From: RGIG9151 sp963635575
Lineage (GTDB): Bacteria; Bacillota; Clostridia; TANB77; RGIG9151
Length of the DNA: 52,723 bases
Direction of reading: 5' to 3'
Assembly: GCA_963635575.1 (NCBI GenBank)
Contig: CAVHFU010000006.1
Span: forward strand, 1-52,723
The notes beneath the pieces are model-generated. The model was not told the origin of the DNA. It made no database searches and saw only the letters and a program-made list of their open reading frames with translations. How positions within the stretch are numbered: position 1 is the stretch's first letter; each line of letters starts with the position of its first letter. Positions 10,401-18,617 of this stretch are shown here, piece after piece. A program made the translations under genes and the position numbers.

Positions 10401-12754
10401 CTACTATAGCTATAAATCCGAATGGTGGCGAATTTACGGATACGACTGTTGCCGTTACGCTTACTGATTCTCCTGCAGGCGTTAAAGATAGTATTTTGAA
10501 ATACTATTGGAACACCGAGGCGGCTGAGCCTGAAATAGCTGATAGTGCATGGAGTTTGGCTACGATTTCACAAAATAATGCAGTTATTTCCAGCCCAACT
10601 GGATTGAATGCGTCTAGGTATTTAATTATAAAGGGGATTAGTGACAATTCCGGTAACGTATCTAGTACATTTATAAGTAATGAGTTTGTATTTAGTAATG
10701 TGGTGCCTACTTTGGAAATAAGCGAACCTAGTGTTGAATACACTAAGAGTGGCGATGTTAGCTATATAGTTACTTATTATGATGCAAGTAGCGTGAACTT
10801 GACTTTAGACAAGATAAATCTTATAAAGACAGGAACGGCTGATTTGAATTCTGAGACCGGTACTATTACGATAAGCGGTGAAGGGAATGGTACAAGAACT
10901 GTTACTATTTCAAACTTGGTTGGCGATGGTACAATCGGAATTGAAATTTTGCCTGGTAGTGCTTCAAGTTCTGCTAGTGTTAATGATAGAGAAACAGTAA
11001 GGAGTTCGACATTTGGTGTTGATAATACTGCTCCTACAATAACTTTTGCACCTGAAAATAGTCCTACTGCGTTAGTTTCTCTTGCAGTTAATGTTACTGT
11101 TTTAGATCCGATTTCAAATAATGTAAGTTCGGGACTTGCTACAAGTGGTATAAAGTATGCATGGAGTAATGATGGTGTAAATGCACCAACTGAATGGACA
11201 GATTTTACATTAGTAAATAGTGTGGCTAGTGTTGATGCTCCTAGCGAAAATGGCGATTGGTACTTATGGATTAAGGCGTTAGAGGATAATGTTGGAAATA
11301 CTGCAGAAAATGCTGTTGGCGGCTTGTATAAGATTGATATTGCTGAACCTTTGATTGAAGTTACTTCTATTTATACAAATAATACGATAAATACTATTGC
11401 TAACAACGGTAATGTGATTACAATAGAAATGCTTTCCAATAAAGATTTGGTTACTAAACCTACTGTTACAATTAATTGTGGAAATGATGTCAGAACTGTT
11501 TTGGAGGAGAATGTTACAGGAAGTGCAAGGAACTGGATTGCAACGTATACGGTGCCGACAGATGAGGCAACTTGGATAAATGAGACTGTTTTAGGATATT
11601 CTATTTCAAATTATGTTTGCGGAAGCGGATATACGGGTGCTACTGTTGCAAATGCTAATTCGGGAATAATGTATAAGAGTCATTATGAAGTTATTATTAC
11701 GACTTCTCCTAATACTGTTATTGATGATACTGATCCGGACAATTTAATTACAACTCCGGGTATTGTAAACGGAGCTGGGGATTATAATGCTGGCGCTAGT
11801 GTAACTATAACTGCTACTCCGGCAAATGGATATAGGTTTGATAGATGGACTGTTATGGGTGTTAGCGGATTTACAGATTTAACTTCTACTGAGCAGACGT
11901 TTACAATGCCTAATGGTAATGTAATGGCGGTTGCTAACTTTGTAAAAACATGGACAGTAGTATTTAAGGGTTATGATGGAGAGGTATTATCTACTCAAGT
12001 CGTAGATAATGGAAGTGCAGCGATTGCGCCGACGGCTCCTTCTAGAAGTGGTTACAGCTTTTCTGGTTGGGAATCGACTCCAAGTGATGCTAATTTCTTA
12101 AATGCAAATTGTGATATGGAGCTAGTTGCGACGTATTCGAGAAAGACGTATACAATTACTGCGTATGCCGGAAGCAATGGTACTATTAGCCCAGCAGGAA
12201 GTGTAACTGTAAGTTATGGAGCTAATAAAAGATTTAACATTTCTCCTAATAATGGCTACAAGATTTTAGATGTAATTGTGGATGGTGTGAGTCTTGGGGC
12301 TGTTAATACATACTTATTTGAGGATGTAACTTCAAACCACACAATTCATGTTACATTTACTGAGGATGTTAGATATGAATTAGAGGGCGAATGGTATTAT
12401 GATAATATTGAGCTTGTCACGGATAGCCCAGAATATGTATTTAGAAGTAGAGAAACTTTAGATGAATACGAGGATGCAAGTACTATTATAACGATAGAGA
12501 ATCCTTATAGCGTAAATGTAAGTTTTGAGTATATCTTAAATGCAAGAAATGACGCGATGTTTGGTATTACTATCAATGGCAAACCGCTAAGAAGAGTAAT
12601 AGAAAGTACGGATACTTGGACTGAATTTAACGAAACGGTTGAACCGGTGGATGGAAAGATTGTTATTGGTTTAACATACAGTAAAGGTGAAAATCCTACT
12701 GCTGATGAAAGTTTCTTAGATTTAGCTGCAATTAAAAATTTAGTAGTTGAATAG
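4424..12754 (+). CDS. Giant secreted multidomain surface protein (adhesin-like)
   Basis: A 2776-residue exported protein, probably a surface adhesin or matrix protein. A signal peptide covers about residues 1-36 (KAKRI, a hydrophobic core, then SFA-DTS). Residues 80-209 are ten 13-residue EPSNEEN-type repeats, likely a wall-spanning stalk. A six-cysteine cluster (C503, C505, C509, C511, C517, C523) follows. Two related jelly-roll-like modules lie at about 670-785 and 2650-2776. A C-lectin/sulfatase-modifying-factor-like fold is suggested at about 1045-1375 (MFVWIPRF, FWMGKYEAS near 1117, then NMSGVFDMHGGA). Many bacterial Ig-like domains span about 1380-2420 and InlB/Listeria-type B-repeats about 2425-2645 (GYSFSGW). 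There is no LPXTG motif, SLH domain or C-terminal membrane anchor. The start has AAGGGAG at 4411-4417. Expression is under the upstream riboswitch. Confidence 0.9.
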   Translation: MVNIISRKAKRITASFLAVCVFAMAVLPYGNISFADTSIPASSETSIDITIPANEKLVIGTEKGTITTVDEPNKIETTTEPSNEENKTETTTEPSNEENKTETMTEPSNEENKTETTTEPSNEENKTETMTEPSNEENKTETTTEPSNEENKTETMTEPSNEENKTETTTEPSNEENKTETPTEPSNEENKIETPTEPSNEENKTETPTEANNEESKIETMTEPNNEVNNEETPLEIAGVLLMNNVSLMQNDSSNNIATVSNDPEISDFTAKVLRGEEEVNIGYAKLGDTIVLEYIATNCSDALKVIFDGTEYVLTDLTETSEIAYKDLGENKYSISKELKEEDTVGTIEFKFEDGNMQWTADTKIIYDNSLPTFVFNIEYGNLGVGTAVINGTPKDNNNIADVSVYKDEAWNSISGVKSGETFKYTVNAKGTYKFRVTDIAGNSLEKDVVIENGNEGMIVRKLPNKTTYLKNEEILLDGGYLKITNTFGEAVTTDPNTDLVCFCEEGCDCAVDGGCAPNNGCQNSDYVIPMTLATVVSIEEVSTEGIDTTKKVTLAYDVYKPTFEIIIKDINKYNITMDPSSGKLFEDDEITINVEITKATEDVADITEKYYTWSTLPDNTGNEVYTASFIGTVQDESDNAGTAIDGVFTYSNILDDSGNNVDSGLHWEYKDEMYRSGNISYGKDEITSQKRITIDSGDTDGIIAFEYMTNSPSGDVLIVSVNGEEVLRRDGKYSWQSFSKKFNANADGKYVIDLCFSRSGVTSGSSNNYVAIRNLTFTGEKQWKELQNDIVKLLGTDVVGKNNYLYIKAVNANGESAIEYSGNFEYQSALRKIFIETVPNNTVYYVQKDETDSNKYLKSTSSIVTGGEITLEYDKGSSKIPMSIADNYGNEVLNSNVTVSARPLKNLGDGALNSTEWYNTIDLRYPGVWDIRVSYSEDGVKTFFDYYTITVNYNETDGKAILNARDVKVNKPEIVNGMVPVKWVEVTREVVELVDEADSQVMNSENVTEGFWITTTEYDTEWYDYSSSSRLWANIMLKDDIAIREVIEPKNSKWTLNNLAGKRIDAYGSMFVWIPRFSYNYSEGGIFSVTWSNGTIDSLTNSSSAFSYDSKELTGFWMGKYEASDNGGLVGVKPYLNSNFGSGNESNYTGITMEGAYRNSKDMLENSSSEYGISGATLSHLVTMAEWDAICILAMSNEGYAISPSKNSFINGANSYSGYNGNEKADSNENSKSSTTFNMSGVFDMHGGAIEIVSVNVCDNTVVGKDIDFLPSVELDDIKGMNNWLVSKLADEWGIESTEWSDSLVNEDEVTIEENNGMKYEFIVASDAEVVLRGDSYYDNGTTCDDGIFTTWIDNCAYIVDSTPIGFRPSILITEETIYEEPKITVVNLAVKTYKDGNLVDKNNVYASAGDAVQLTLKLDKDQMNISDVIINGKEPTSSIPELSAESSAQEWILTYKVEEGDTNGAVQISYKYKIQGKSEWEGGPNDVNTVYVDTTPGDADIGLSNDKKKVEITVIAGNEGDSGVKVIKVEKREEGEEEPGSDFFGDGGEIVDLGDGGKGSVDITGPGIYYVYIEDEAGNTIIKKVIITSGTGEGEFDINDIIPKLENMTLSVLKDGNYVTNVECVKRLDTVKVDMTFDQELTVGPIVYILGEKATVSGDENNKKLWMATCNRVGNQYAYEDIPITISDYEYYGNKGETIIETFDDLNVDGTEGVTIPYDGSLVKANISGPTLFNKNGETWEIVENLEAGKDIALEYVVTFSDPIYTRENIERPGLSNLEAPSINILPSNIAVTTDNMTADISVSTFTDSNTGNEVPEKRIVRFENVTGEGRFGFSIAGAKYSDDLSTFTNYVAQDKYGNPNEQFSTSGMGEANTPIIDTHSPELTSVSIYSDNENSKFAKNGNTITVKFAMSEELGTLPTVTIFANDVETNYVDGFYVAEYLIPSDAEYTEGIVSFSVSNYSDVSGNVGSTLTQDDLNSSENVIYDITAPTIAINPNGGEFTDTTVAVTLTDSPAGVKDSILKYYWNTEAAEPEIADSAWSLATISQNNAVISSPTGLNASRYLIIKGISDNSGNVSSTFISNEFVFSNVVPTLEISEPSVEYTKSGDVSYIVTYYDASSVNLTLDKINLIKTGTADLNSETGTITISGEGNGTRTVTISNLVGDGTIGIEILPGSASSSASVNDRETVRSSTFGVDNTAPTITFAPENSPTALVSLAVNVTVLDPISNNVSSGLATSGIKYAWSNDGVNAPTEWTDFTLVNSVASVDAPSENGDWYLWIKALEDNVGNTAENAVGGLYKIDIAEPLIEVTSIYTNNTINTIANNGNVITIEMLSNKDLVTKPTVTINCGNDVRTVLEENVTGSARNWIATYTVPTDEATWINETVLGYSISNYVCGSGYTGATVANANSGIMYKSHYEVIITTSPNTVIDDTDPDNLITTPGIVNGAGDYNAGASVTITATPANGYRFDRWTVMGVSGFTDLTSTEQTFTMPNGNVMAVANFVKTWTVVFKGYDGEVLSTQVVDNGSAAIAPTAPSRSGYSFSGWESTPSDANFLNANCDMELVATYSRKTYTITAYAGSNGTISPAGSVTVSYGANKRFNISPNNGYKILDVIVDGVSLGAVNTYLFEDVTSNHTIHVTFTEDVRYELEGEWYYDNIELVTDSPEYVFRSRETLDEYEDASTIITIENPYSVNVSFEYILNARNDAMFGITINGKPLRRVIESTDTWTEFNETVEPVDGKIVIGLTYSKGENPTADESFLDLAAIKNLVVE
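4634..5125 (+). repeat. In-frame 39-bp tandem repeats in the giant surface protein
   Basis: Ten complete 39-bp units (4661-5050) each encode EPSNEENK/ITET followed by TT, MT or PT, flanked by degenerate units at 4634-4660 and 5051-5125. The first seven units alternate between an ACG (Thr) and ATG (Met) variant, so the real duplicating block is 78 bp. Near-identity at the DNA level implies recent expansion and probable length variation between strains. The unit is a multiple of three, so copy-number change keeps the frame. Confidence 0.95.
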
Positions 12755-12760
12755 AAAGTA

Positions 12761-12802
12761 AAAAATGGCTAGAAACTTAATTAAGGTTTCTAGCCATTTT
12801 TT
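12761..12802. terminator. Bidirectional terminator between the surface protein and the bactofilin gene
   Basis: A 16-bp perfect stem (12761-12776 with 12786-12801) with AAAAA on one side and TTTTT on the other serves the convergent genes on both strands. The 9-base loop lies between the arms. Confidence 0.9.
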
Positions 12803-12812
12803 GTGATTTATT

Positions 12813-13274
12813 TTACGCTTTTGTTTCTTCTTTTTCTGTTGATTCTAATTCAGAGATTATTTTTGCTTTTTTTTCTGATTTTGGTGGAGTTGTGTCAAAG
12901 TTTTTATCTATTTTATCGCCTTTTTCTTTTAACTTTTCCATTTCTTCCATTATGCATTTACCAGCGAATAAGCAACCTTCTTCGCTTGAAAATTGTTTCA
13001 CGTAAGCGTCTCCGTTAAGCTTTGCGGAAGATGTTAATTTTAATGTGTTGTCACAGTGTACGTCTCCGTCTACTGTTCCTTCTAGAACTAAATTCTTGGC
13101 GGTTACTTTCCCAAGTACAACGCCTGTTTCACCAATTAATACATCTCCGTCAACGTCAATTGCTCCGTTTATTTTTCCGTATATTTTCAAACTGCCACTG
13201 GTTTTTAGACCGCTTTCTATGATACAATTACCGGATATAACAGTTTCTTTTTTATTAATTTTCTTAAAAAACAT
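12813..13274 (-). CDS. Bactofilin (polymer-forming cytoskeletal protein)
   Basis: Bactofilins polymerise without nucleotide into membrane-associated filaments that scaffold wall synthesis, polarity or appendage assembly. The central part (about residues 12-105) is the beta-helical DUF583 fold, recognisable from short hydrophobic strands with Gly turns (SGSLKIYGKINGAIDVDGDV, then VLGKVTAKNLVLEGTVDGDV). The tail is charged and disordered (KLKEKGDKIDKNF onwards, ending in Glu/Lys-rich sequence). The first residues, MFFKKI, resemble a membrane-contacting N-terminus. At 153 residues it is typical. AGAGAGGATG precedes the ATG. It is a single-gene unit, convergent with the surface protein; what it organises here cannot be told from context. 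Confidence 0.9.
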   Translation of the reverse strand: MFFKKINKKETVISGNCIIESGLKTSGSLKIYGKINGAIDVDGDVLIGETGVVLGKVTAKNLVLEGTVDGDVHCDNTLKLTSSAKLNGDAYVKQFSSEEGCLFAGKCIMEEMEKLKEKGDKIDKNFDTTPPKSEKKAKIISELESTEKEETKA

Positions 13275-13306
13275 ATAGAATCATCCTCTCTATTTTTTCC
13301 GTTTTC

Positions 13307-13336
13307 ATCATACTACAAAAATACCTAAATATTCAA
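13307..13336 (-). promoter_or_regulatory. Probable promoter of the bactofilin gene
   Basis: On the minus strand, TTGAAT (13336-13331), an 18-base spacer and TATGAT (13312-13307) lie about 33 bases upstream of the bactofilin start. Spacing is one base longer than optimal. Confidence 0.5.
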
Positions 13337-13426
13337 GTGAAAATTTTGTGATTTTTGTGGAAAATTTCTTGGTAATATGATAAAGTATTATTGGTGAATG
13401 AGGTTTTATGAGAGGACTGTTCATTT

Positions 13427-14104
13427 ATGATGATTGAATTTTCTAATGTGCATAAACGCTATGATGGTGGTGTTGAGGCGTTAAATGGCGTTAATCTAAG
13501 GATAGATAAGGGCGAGTTTGTATTTTTAGTAGGCCCTTCTGGTTCGGGCAAGTCTACTTTACTAAAGTTAATGATTCGTGAGGAAGAGGCTGATTCCGGT
13601 ACGATTTTACTTAATAATTACAAGGTTCACAGTATGAAACCTAGATATGTTCCTTTTTTAAGAAGAAGTATAGGAATTGTGTTTCAGGATTTTAGATTAC
13701 TTCCGGACAAGACAGTATATGAAAATATTGCTTTTGCAATGCGTATAGTAAGAAAACCTGCTAGATACATAAGAAAGCAGGTGCCGATGTTACTTAGTTT
13801 GGTTGGGCTTAGTTCTAAGTCAAACAGCTTACCACATGAATTATCCGGTGGAGAGCAACAGAGAATTGCTATGGCAAGGGCACTAGCTAACAATCCGTCT
13901 GTTTTAATTGCAGATGAGCCTACCGGAAATTTGGACCCTGAAAATGCTTGGGAAATCATGAGGATTTTAAATGAAATTAATATGCGAGGGACTACCGTTG
14001 TTGTTGCTACTCATGCTAAAGATATTGTTGATACTATGAAGAAAAGGGTTGTGGAGCTTGAAAAGGGTAGGATTACAAGAGACCAATACAGGGGTAATTA
14101 TTAA
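13427..14104 (+). CDS. ftsE: Cell division ATP-binding protein FtsE
   Basis: This is the cytoplasmic ATPase of the FtsEX complex, which drives a conformational change that activates peptidoglycan hydrolases at the division site. All ABC motifs are present: Walker A GPSGSGKST, Q-loop VFQDFRLLPDKTVYENIAF (typical of FtsE), signature LSGGEQQR, Walker B VLIADEPTGNLD, and the switch histidine in VVATHAKD. The 225-residue length is standard. Start ATG 13427 (or 13430) follows AGAGGAC. It is 20 bases upstream of ftsX and starts a wall-remodelling group of ftsE, ftsX, an M23 hydrolase and a C-terminal protease. Confidence 0.96.
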   Translation: MMIEFSNVHKRYDGGVEALNGVNLRIDKGEFVFLVGPSGSGKSTLLKLMIREEEADSGTILLNNYKVHSMKPRYVPFLRRSIGIVFQDFRLLPDKTVYENIAFAMRIVRKPARYIRKQVPMLLSLVGLSSKSNSLPHELSGGEQQRIAMARALANNPSVLIADEPTGNLDPENAWEIMRILNEINMRGTTVVVATHAKDIVDTMKKRVVELEKGRITRDQYRGNY

Positions 14105-14124
14105 GGCTCTAGGAGGTTAATAAA

Positions 14125-15003
14125 GTGGGAACACTGTTTTATTTGATTAGTCAAGGCTTTGAAAATGTGTGGAAGAATAAGCTTATGTTTATTGCGTCCG
14201 TTTTAATAATTTCTACGTCTATGATAACACTCGGAATATTTTCTATTGTTGGTGAAAATGCTAAGGCTTTTGTTAGCGATATGAAGGCTGACCAGACGAT
14301 GATTGCTTTTTTGGATGAAGATGTTGATGAGGCACGAATTAAGGCGATAGAGAAAACTATTTCTGAAATATCCGGAGTTACCGAGATTACACACGAAACT
14401 AAAGAGGAAGCTTTAAAAAATGCTCGTGAGCAATATTTTAACGAAAGTACTATAGATTTCACTGCAGGTTGGGATGATAATAATTTATTTACTGATTCGT
14501 TTGCTATTAATGTTGCTGATTTAACTCGTGCTGATGATATTAAAACCAAAATTGAAGATATTAGTGGTGTTAGAAATGTGAGATTCGATGAAGATATTTT
14601 TGCTTTTATAAATAAGGCGTCTGAAGCTGTCCAAATGGTTGTTATGATTGTGTTTATTTTATTGGTTGCCGTATCTTTGTTGGTTATTTCCAATACAATT
14701 AAATTAGTTTTACATTCAAGACGTAAAGAGATAAATATTATGAAATATATTGGCGCGACTGATGCGTTCGTCAAGACCCCGTTTATGATTGAAGGAATAA
14801 TTGTCGGTGTTGTCGGTGCATTTCTTTCTTGGGCATTGACTATGCCGATGTATTCTGCTCTTCAAAACCTTGTTGCTGATTCGGCTTTAAGTTTTCCATG
14901 GGTGGATTTGAGTCAAAAGATTTTATACACGAACTTGATTATTGGGGTTGGAATTAGCTGTATTGCTTGTATGATTTCAATTAAGAAATATTTGAAGGTT
15001 TAA
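14125..15003 (+). CDS. ftsX: Cell division protein FtsX
   Basis: The membrane partner of FtsE; it transmits the ATPase cycle to extracellular hydrolases. There is an N-terminal membrane segment (about 18-42), a large extracellular domain (about 45-170) that contacts the hydrolase, and three C-terminal segments (about 172-195, 223-245, 268-288), the standard four-TM FtsX layout. The RRKEINIMKYIGATDAFVK loop matches the family's conserved cytoplasmic coupling region. The start is GTG 14125, preceded by AGGAGGTTAATAAA. The gene is followed after 25 bases by the M23 hydrolase gene that it probably activates. Confidence 0.95.
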   Translation: MGTLFYLISQGFENVWKNKLMFIASVLIISTSMITLGIFSIVGENAKAFVSDMKADQTMIAFLDEDVDEARIKAIEKTISEISGVTEITHETKEEALKNAREQYFNESTIDFTAGWDDNNLFTDSFAINVADLTRADDIKTKIEDISGVRNVRFDEDIFAFINKASEAVQMVVMIVFILLVAVSLLVISNTIKLVLHSRRKEINIMKYIGATDAFVKTPFMIEGIIVGVVGAFLSWALTMPMYSALQNLVADSALSFPWVDLSQKILYTNLIIGVGISCIACMISIKKYLKV

Positions 15004-15028
15004 TATTTTTGACAAGGATGTGATACTT

Positions 15029-16174
15029 ATGAAAAAATTTGTTTCAATTGTTGCTGCTTTATCTATGATTGGGAGTTGCTCATATGTTTGGGCTGTTACG
15101 GAGGATGAATTAAAAGCTCAACTTGATAAGAATAATAATGCAATCGAGGCTAAGACTTCTGAACTTAATCAAGTAAAAAACAAGAAGAAAACTTTGCTAG
15201 AAGAAATTGAGGATTTGGATGTCGAGATGAATAAGGCACAAAAAGAACTAAATGATATTCAAGACCAAATTAATTCATTAAACAGTGAAATTAAGAGTAA
15301 GCAAAAGAGTATTGATGAAGCAAATAAGAAACAGGAAGAAGAAGAAATATTACTTCAAAAGCGAATTCGGGCTATGTATGAAAATGGAGAAGTTACATAT
15401 ATAAAGATCTTGATGGATTCTACTAGCATTTCTGATTTTATAAAGAGGTGTGAGCTTACTGATAGAATGGTTGAGGCTGATAAAGAGTTATTTAGCAGTC
15501 TTACTACATTAAAGACGCAAATTGCTGAAGAAGTTAAGTCGCTTGAGGAAAATAAAGTGGTTGTTGAGGCTGCTAAACGAGTGGAAAGCGAAAATAAGCA
15601 AAAACTTGCTACTTCTAGAAGTGCTAAAGATTCTAGAGTTAAGTTACTTGAAAAAGATGTGGCTGAACTTCAAAAACAACTTGATAAAGAGTTGGAAGAA
15701 TCTCAAGCTATTGAACGTCAATTGCGAGAACTTAGCGGAATTAGTACGGTTGTTTCTAAGAATGAAGATTTTATTTGGCCTGCTGCCTATTCTAAGGTTA
15801 TTACTTGTAAGTATGGTCCTAGAATACATCCTATTACAAAGAAAAAAGGAACTCATACTGGTGTTGATATAAGAGCTACTTTAGGAAGTAATATTTATGC
15901 TGCTGCTTCCGGTCAGGTTATAAAGGCTTGTTATAATACAGCATATGGCAATATGATTATTATTGATCATGGCAATGGAATTACTACTTTATATGGTCAT
16001 GCAAGTAAGTTAATTGTTAATGTTGGAGATACTGTAAAACAGGGAGATATAATTATGAAGGCTGGCAGCACAGGATATTCTACGGGGCCACATCTTCATT
16101 TTGAGGTTAGAAAGAACGGAACACCTCAAGACCCTAAGAATTATTTGGATTATACAGGCGTAACATTTAAATAG
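15029..16174 (+). CDS. Secreted coiled-coil M23 murein hydrolase (EnvC/PcsB-like FtsEX partner)
   Basis: A probable FtsEX-activated peptidoglycan endopeptidase or activator. After a signal peptide (about residues 1-24) comes a long coiled coil (about 30-235, rich in Lys, Glu and Gln), as in EnvC/PcsB/CwlO-type proteins, where it docks on FtsX. The C-terminal LytM/M23 domain (about 250-375) keeps the zinc ligands: H276 and D280 in HTGVD, and H355/H357 in GPHLHFEV, so it looks catalytically active rather than a degenerate activator. Start ATG 15029 is chosen over the in-frame GTG 15020 because AAGGATG at 15014-15020 is the ribosome site. Its position directly after ftsX supports the assignment. 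Confidence 0.92.
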   Translation: MKKFVSIVAALSMIGSCSYVWAVTEDELKAQLDKNNNAIEAKTSELNQVKNKKKTLLEEIEDLDVEMNKAQKELNDIQDQINSLNSEIKSKQKSIDEANKKQEEEEILLQKRIRAMYENGEVTYIKILMDSTSISDFIKRCELTDRMVEADKELFSSLTTLKTQIAEEVKSLEENKVVVEAAKRVESENKQKLATSRSAKDSRVKLLEKDVAELQKQLDKELEESQAIERQLRELSGISTVVSKNEDFIWPAAYSKVITCKYGPRIHPITKKKGTHTGVDIRATLGSNIYAAASGQVIKACYNTAYGNMIIIDHGNGITTLYGHASKLIVNVGDTVKQGDIIMKAGSTGYSTGPHLHFEVRKNGTPQDPKNYLDYTGVTFK

Positions 16175-16201
16175 AAGATATTAAATGAATTGGGAGATAA
16201 T

Positions 16202-17362
16202 ATGAAAAATAAACGAATTACTTTAATAGGACTTATTTTTTTAGTAGTAATTACTTCGATTACTACTTTGCTTTTATCCGGCATTTCTAACATATGGCTT
16301 ACCGGCAAAGTTTACGGGTATACGGCCGATGAGATGAAGTTTATAAATAAATTAATGGCTTCAAAGGAGCTTTTGAGTGAAAATTTTTATGGAGAAGTAA
16401 CTGATGAAAAGATATATGATGGTGCTATGTCGGGAATGCTTGCTGCACTAGATGATCCTTATACTTCTTATTTAGATAATAAACAAAATGAAGAATTGAT
16501 GGAAATAACTGAGGGAAAGTACGAGGGAATTGGTGTTGTTATATCTGCTAGTGTAAAAGAGAAATCTGATGTGACTATTATCGGGATTGTTAAGGATTCT
16601 CCTGCTGAGAAGGCGGAGCTTATGCTAAATGATAAGATTGTTGCTATAAATGGAGAAGAATGTATTAATTTATCACTTACGCAAGTGGCTGAGAAGATGA
16701 AGGTTAAGGCAGGCACGACTATTGCTCTTTCCATTGATAGAGATGGTGAAAGGCTAGAAAAAAATATTACGACTGAGGCTATTGTGTTTAAGAGTGTTTA
16801 TTCTGAAAATATGAATGGAATAGGTTACATTCAAATTTCATCTTTTGATGAGAATACAGGTAGTGAGTTTACTGATGCATATAATAAATTAAGAGAAGAA
16901 AATATAACTGGATTAATTGTTGATGTCAGAGATAATGGTGGTGGAATTTATGATGAAGTAATAAAAATTGCAAAAATTCTTGTGCCTAAGGGATTAATCG
17001 TATATACTGAGGATAAAGATGGTAACAGAAAAACTGATAATTCTGATGGAGAAGGAATTGATATTCCATTGGTTGTGCTTGTTAATGAAGAGTCAGCTAG
17101 TGCGTCTGAGATTTTGGCTGGTGCTGTTAAAGACAGAGGTTGCGGTACTTTGGTTGGGAAGAAAACTTATGGCAAGGGTGTTGTGCAAGGTTGGTATATG
17201 ATTGGGGACGGTACTTCAATTAAGCTTACCATTGCAAAGTACTTTACGCCGAGCGGTGTTTGTATTCAAGACATAGGAATCGAACCTGATGTAGAGATCG
17301 AGAATACTAGTGCATATAAAGATTTACAGCTGGAAAGAGCTATTAAATTATTGGAACAATAG
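16202..17362 (+). CDS. S41 family C-terminal processing protease
   Basis: A membrane-anchored or secreted serine protease of the CtpA/CtpB/Prc class that trims envelope proteins, including wall hydrolases. It has one N-terminal membrane segment (about 7-28), a PDZ domain (about 85-180; YEGIGVVISAS, DSPAEKAELMLNDKIVAINGE), then the protease core. The Ser/Lys dyad is S300 in ESASASEI and K325 in TYGKGVVQ, 25 residues apart as in CtpB. The 386-residue length is normal. ATG 16202 follows GGGAGA; the in-frame TTG 16190 is upstream of that site. It lies 27 bases after the M23 hydrolase gene, and I infer that it may process that hydrolase or other division-site proteins. Confidence 0.93.
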   Translation: MKNKRITLIGLIFLVVITSITTLLLSGISNIWLTGKVYGYTADEMKFINKLMASKELLSENFYGEVTDEKIYDGAMSGMLAALDDPYTSYLDNKQNEELMEITEGKYEGIGVVISASVKEKSDVTIIGIVKDSPAEKAELMLNDKIVAINGEECINLSLTQVAEKMKVKAGTTIALSIDRDGERLEKNITTEAIVFKSVYSENMNGIGYIQISSFDENTGSEFTDAYNKLREENITGLIVDVRDNGGGIYDEVIKIAKILVPKGLIVYTEDKDGNRKTDNSDGEGIDIPLVVLVNEESASASEILAGAVKDRGCGTLVGKKTYGKGVVQGWYMIGDGTSIKLTIAKYFTPSGVCIQDIGIEPDVEIENTSAYKDLQLERAIKLLEQ

Positions 17363-17375
17363 ATGGGGGATAGAA

Positions 17376-18617
17376 ATGCAACAAGATAAGAATGTTAATT
17401 CCGGAAAATTTTCTATGATTAAAAAGATTAACAGTAAAAATATTTTGAATATTATAAGAAAGAAAGGGCCTATTTCTAGGAGTGAGATTGCCGAGATTAC
17501 AGGTCTTACTCCTGCGACTATAACTAATATTACTAGTGAACTTATTGATAATAATTTGATTGTAGAGGGCGAGTCTGGGGATTCAAGTGGTGGAAGGAAG
17601 CCTATAATGCTAAGAATTAGATGTGATTATTATAGGGTTATTGGTGTGTATTTGGGCTCTAGAAAAATAAAAATAATAGCTTCTGATTTGATGGCGAATA
17701 CTAAATATAAGAAAGAAATTCCTTATGGGAAAAAGCCTTTGACTGCGGATGAAGCTTTAGAAATTATAAAAAATGAGATTTTAAGCATTAATGAGAAGTA
17801 TTTAGCTAAGGGGAAAAAGGTTGTCGGTGTTGGTATTGGTATTCACGGATTAGTTGATAGCAACAAGGGTGTTTCTATATTTGCACCAAACTTGGGATGG
17901 AGAAATATAAGTATAGTTGAAATGCTTGAAAAGGCTACTAATATACCTGTATATATTGATAACAATACTAGAACTATGGGACTTGGTGAAAGATGGTTTG
18001 GAACCGGCAAGAATGTTTCTAGCTTCTTCTGTTTAAATGTTGAATATGGTATTGGTGGAAGCTTATTTATTGCGGATAATTCTTTTTCGGGTGTATCATT
18101 TGGGGCTGGAGAAATAGGACATACTACTGTTGATGTAAACGGAGAAGTATGTAGTTGCGGAAATAGGGGATGTTTAGAAACTATTGCTTCCGTTAAAGCT
18201 TTAACTAAAATGGCATTTGAAGGATATAATGAGCATAAAAATTCTCCTATTTATGATGGACAGGATATTACTTCGGCAGATGATATTTTGCCTGAAAAGA
18301 TTTTTGAATCTGCACGAATGGGGGATGACTTTGCTATAAGCTTAATTAGAAGAATAGGCGAAAATATTGGTATAGGTATTGCTAATATAATTAATACCCT
18401 TAATCCTGAACTTGTAATTATAAACGGTGGAATTATTTCTACCGGTGAAATATTGCTTGATCCTATTGTGGAAACTGTAAGAAAGAAAGGATTTTCAAAT
18501 TCGGTTAATGCTACGGATATTGTGTTATCTAAGCTAGGAAATGTGGCTTGTTTGAAGGGCGCGGTGGTTTTAGCTACTCAGCATATTTTCGATAATCCCG
18601 AATTAGCAAAGAAATAG
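17376..18617 (+). CDS. ROK family transcriptional regulator (NagC/XylR type)
   Basis: A sugar-responsive DNA-binding regulator. Residues about 14-75 form a winged helix-turn-helix (NILNIIRKKGPISRSEIAEI, then TPATITNITSELIDNNLIVEG). The ROK sugar-kinase-like domain follows, with the phosphate-binding GVGIGIHGLVD, VYIDNNTRTMGLGERWFG, and the zinc-binding signature GEIGHTTVDVNGEVCSCGNRGCLE. The HTH makes it a regulator rather than glucokinase, though some ROK proteins keep weak kinase activity. Start ATG 17376 follows GGGGGA at 17365-17370. No sugar gene is nearby, so the effector and targets cannot be inferred from context. It is 14 bases after the protease gene and may be co-transcribed. Confidence 0.93.
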   Translation: MQQDKNVNSGKFSMIKKINSKNILNIIRKKGPISRSEIAEITGLTPATITNITSELIDNNLIVEGESGDSSGGRKPIMLRIRCDYYRVIGVYLGSRKIKIIASDLMANTKYKKEIPYGKKPLTADEALEIIKNEILSINEKYLAKGKKVVGVGIGIHGLVDSNKGVSIFAPNLGWRNISIVEMLEKATNIPVYIDNNTRTMGLGERWFGTGKNVSSFFCLNVEYGIGGSLFIADNSFSGVSFGAGEIGHTTVDVNGEVCSCGNRGCLETIASVKALTKMAFEGYNEHKNSPIYDGQDITSADDILPEKIFESARMGDDFAISLIRRIGENIGIGIANIINTLNPELVIINGGIISTGEILLDPIVETVRKKGFSNSVNATDIVLSKLGNVACLKGAVVLATQHIFDNPELAKK

